The notes below the pieces were generated by a model, which did not search any database, was not told where the DNA came from, and was given only the letters and a program-made list of their open reading frames with translations. A stretch of DNA of 64,000 bases from NCBI RefSeq assembly GCF_014635825.1, contig NZ_BMDO01000006.1, positions 1 through 64,000 of the forward strand, written 5' to 3'. Each line of letters begins with the position of its first letter. Position 1 is the first letter of the stretch. The DNA is from Mucilaginibacter galii (GTDB taxonomy: Bacteria > Bacteroidota > Bacteroidia > Sphingobacteriales > Sphingobacteriaceae). The position numbers were made by a program, and so were the translations under genes. Positions 62,852-64,000 of this stretch are shown here, one piece after another.

Positions 62852-63784
62852 TTATCTATTTGATGTTTTGTTGGATAATTGTGCAAATACCTCATCAAGT
62901 GAGCCTTTTTCCAGCGTGATCTCTTTGAGCTCCCAGCCTTTTTGCACACTCATGGTGATTATTAGTTTCGATATATCCGGAGAGGTATTAAAGCGCAGTC
63001 TGATGCTGCGGTCATTCAATGGATCTACACCGGTAATGCCCGGTATAGCGGCCAATTCCTCCGTAGGTGGCGGGTTATCCATGAACACCAGCATGGTGTC
63101 CGGCATAATATAATTGTTAAAGGCGTCCATGGTGTCGGCAAATACCATGCGGCCATTTTCTATCATTCTGATGTCCCGGCATATGGCCTGCACTTCCGAC
63201 AAGATGTGTGTTGAGAATATTACGGCGCGTTCTTCGGCAATTTCTTTGATTAATTTGCGTACTTCCAATATCTGGTTAGGATCCAGGCCATTAGTTGGCT
63301 CGTCCAGCACCACCAGTTTGGGCTTGTGTATAATGGCCTGAGCTATGCCCACGCGCTGGCGGTATCCGCCGGAAAGATTTCGTAGCAACCGGTTGGCAAA
63401 ATGCGTAAGTCCGCATTTCTCCATCACTTCGGCAACGGCCCGGGCTATGTTACGTTTATCAATATTACGGATCTCTGCGCAATAAGTCAGGTATTCATTA
63501 ACCGTAAGTTCCAAATAAAGGGGTGCATTTTGCGGCAGAAAACCCAGTAGTTTTTTGGCTTCCTCGGGTTGTTGTCTAATATCTATACCATCTATATAAA
63601 CATTTCCTTCAGTTTGGTTGAGCACTCCGCATAAAATGTTCATGGTCGTTGATTTACCTGCGCCATTTGATCCCAACATGCCAAGAATACCGGTTTGGTC
63701 TATCTCGAAATTAATATCGCGAATGGCCCAGTCCCGGCTGTAACGGTGCGACAGATTTTCTATTTTAACGATGCTTTGTTTCAC
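62852..63784 (-). CDS. GldA-like ABC transporter ATPase
   Basis: 310 residues. Walker A GSNGAGKSTTMNIL near residue 40, signature LSGGYRQRVGIAQAI near 135 and Walker B PKLVVLDEPTNGLDP near 160; an H-loop segment (IFSTHILSE) follows. It belongs to the ABC-2 exporter ATPases with a C-terminal regulatory extension. It partners with the GldF-GldG fusion encoded 3 bases downstream. Confidence 0.9.
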   Translation of the reverse strand: MKQSIVKIENLSHRYSRDWAIRDINFEIDQTGILGMLGSNGAGKSTTMNILCGVLNQTEGNVYIDGIDIRQQPEEAKKLLGFLPQNAPLYLELTVNEYLTYCAEIRNIDKRNIARAVAEVMEKCGLTHFANRLLRNLSGGYRQRVGIAQAIIHKPKLVVLDEPTNGLDPNQILEVRKLIKEIAEERAVIFSTHILSEVQAICRDIRMIENGRMVFADTMDAFNNYIMPDTMLVFMDNPPPTEELAAIPGITGVDPLNDRSIRLRFNTSPDISKLIITMSVQKGWELKEITLEKGSLDEVFAQLSNKTSNR

Positions 63785-63816
63785 TTTTATAAATCTTTAA
63801 TGTATAGTTTTCCAGT

Positions 63817-63842
63817 CCGGAATGGTTTTACGACCATTCCGG
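63817..63842. terminator. stem-loop between the SusD-like gene and the ABC operon
   Basis: Perfect 10-base stem CCGGAATGGT/ACCATTCCGG with a 6-base loop; a T run follows on the plus strand and a weak one on the minus strand. It could end the SusD-like transcript or lower readthrough. Confidence 0.55.
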
Positions 63843-63869
63843 TGGCATTTTTCCTCGGGTTATGAATCC

Positions 63870-64000
63870 TTATGGATTGTTCACCATTCCCGGATTTTGA
63901 ATAACATAACTTGGGGGTAAGCGTAAGGTGAGCCTGTTCGGTGTCAGCGTATAGGTAGTTGCTTGCGTGGCATCAGTGTAAAGAAAGTGCTGTGCCGCTG
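63870..64000 (-). CDS. SusD/RagB-like protein, C-terminal end
   Basis: Only the last 43 codons are visible; the gene continues beyond the window. The sequence YTLTPNRLTLRLPPSYVI and then QNPGMVNNP, followed by stop, matches the usual C-terminus of SusD/RagB outer membrane lipoproteins (hydrophobic strand ending in N-P). SusD proteins bind glycans at the cell surface together with a SusC transporter. The assignment rests on a short tail, so it is tentative. Confidence 0.5.
   Translation of the reverse strand, partial: AAQHFLYTDATQATTYTLTPNRLTLRLPPSYVIQNPGMVNNP

Noticed and set aside
1-64000. CRISPR array, rRNA or intact tRNA
   Set aside because: I saw no regularly spaced repeats, no rRNA motifs and no complete tRNA; only the tRNA-His 3' half at 861-904.

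Overview
The window looks like the chromosome of a Bacteroidota bacterium of the Sphingobacteriaceae type (Mucilaginibacter/Pedobacter-like). Pointers are Bacteroidota promoter boxes (TAnnTTTG), a SusD-like C-terminus, a GldA/GldFG-type ABC system, HxlR and LytTR regulators, a LytS-type kinase, and a conjugation block of the kind found in Bacteroidota integrative elements. The genus is inferred from gene content only.

Layout. 1-1000: remnant of a mobile element, with an IS21-like end signature, the C-terminal part of a large serine recombinase and the 3' half of a tRNA-His gene. 1.1-8.3 kb: DUF202 protein, a small membrane protein, then a tripartite RND efflux operon (TolC-like, RND pump, adaptor lipoprotein) with a MarR regulator. 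8.3-9.6 kb: SDR oxidoreductase divergent from an HxlR regulator over a striking inverted repeat. 9.8-13 kb: four-gene operon of a haem/cytochrome P460 protein, a small lipoprotein, a LytS-type histidine kinase and a LytTR response regulator. 13-19.1 kb: sulfur-handling region with a YeiH-type exporter, LysR regulator, MBL-rhodanese enzyme, split YeeE/YedE transporter, TauE/SafE permease and Crp/Fnr regulator. 19.3-29.1 kb: single-gene units (HXXEE protein, Crp/Fnr and AraC regulators, PRISE-type SDR, NmrA-like protein with HxlR regulator, UvrA-like ATPase, frameshifted DUF3606 gene, another SDR, S1/P1 nuclease).

29.35-46.2 kb: accessory block that resembles an integrated conjugative element carrying a DNA-damage module. 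AlkB, a Cdd1-type helix-hairpin-helix protein and two unknown small proteins are divergent from an unknown gene plus imuA-imuB-dnaE2. An HMCES/YedK-type protein with an unknown partner and xseA-xseB follow. A transfer block on the minus strand comes next: Toprim-like protein, DUF4099-like protein, ArdC-like antirestriction protein, M23 peptidase, two paralogous small proteins and a TraG/VirD4 coupling ATPase cut at its 5' end. Three start regions in this block share a palindrome, ACTAA-N5-TTAG(T/C), which suggests one damage-responsive regulon.

46.2-52 kb: scrambled junction with IS21-like end remnants, a DUF5694 gene, a truncated membrane-protein gene, a potassium-channel-like gene, a group II intron whose reverse transcriptase has an in-frame amber codon, and an XRE regulator.

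52.4-64 kb: TPR-containing sensor histidine kinase, then a minus-strand run of a SusD-like C-terminus, ABC ATPase, GldF-GldG fusion, two tandem MutS-like proteins and an M16 peptidase.
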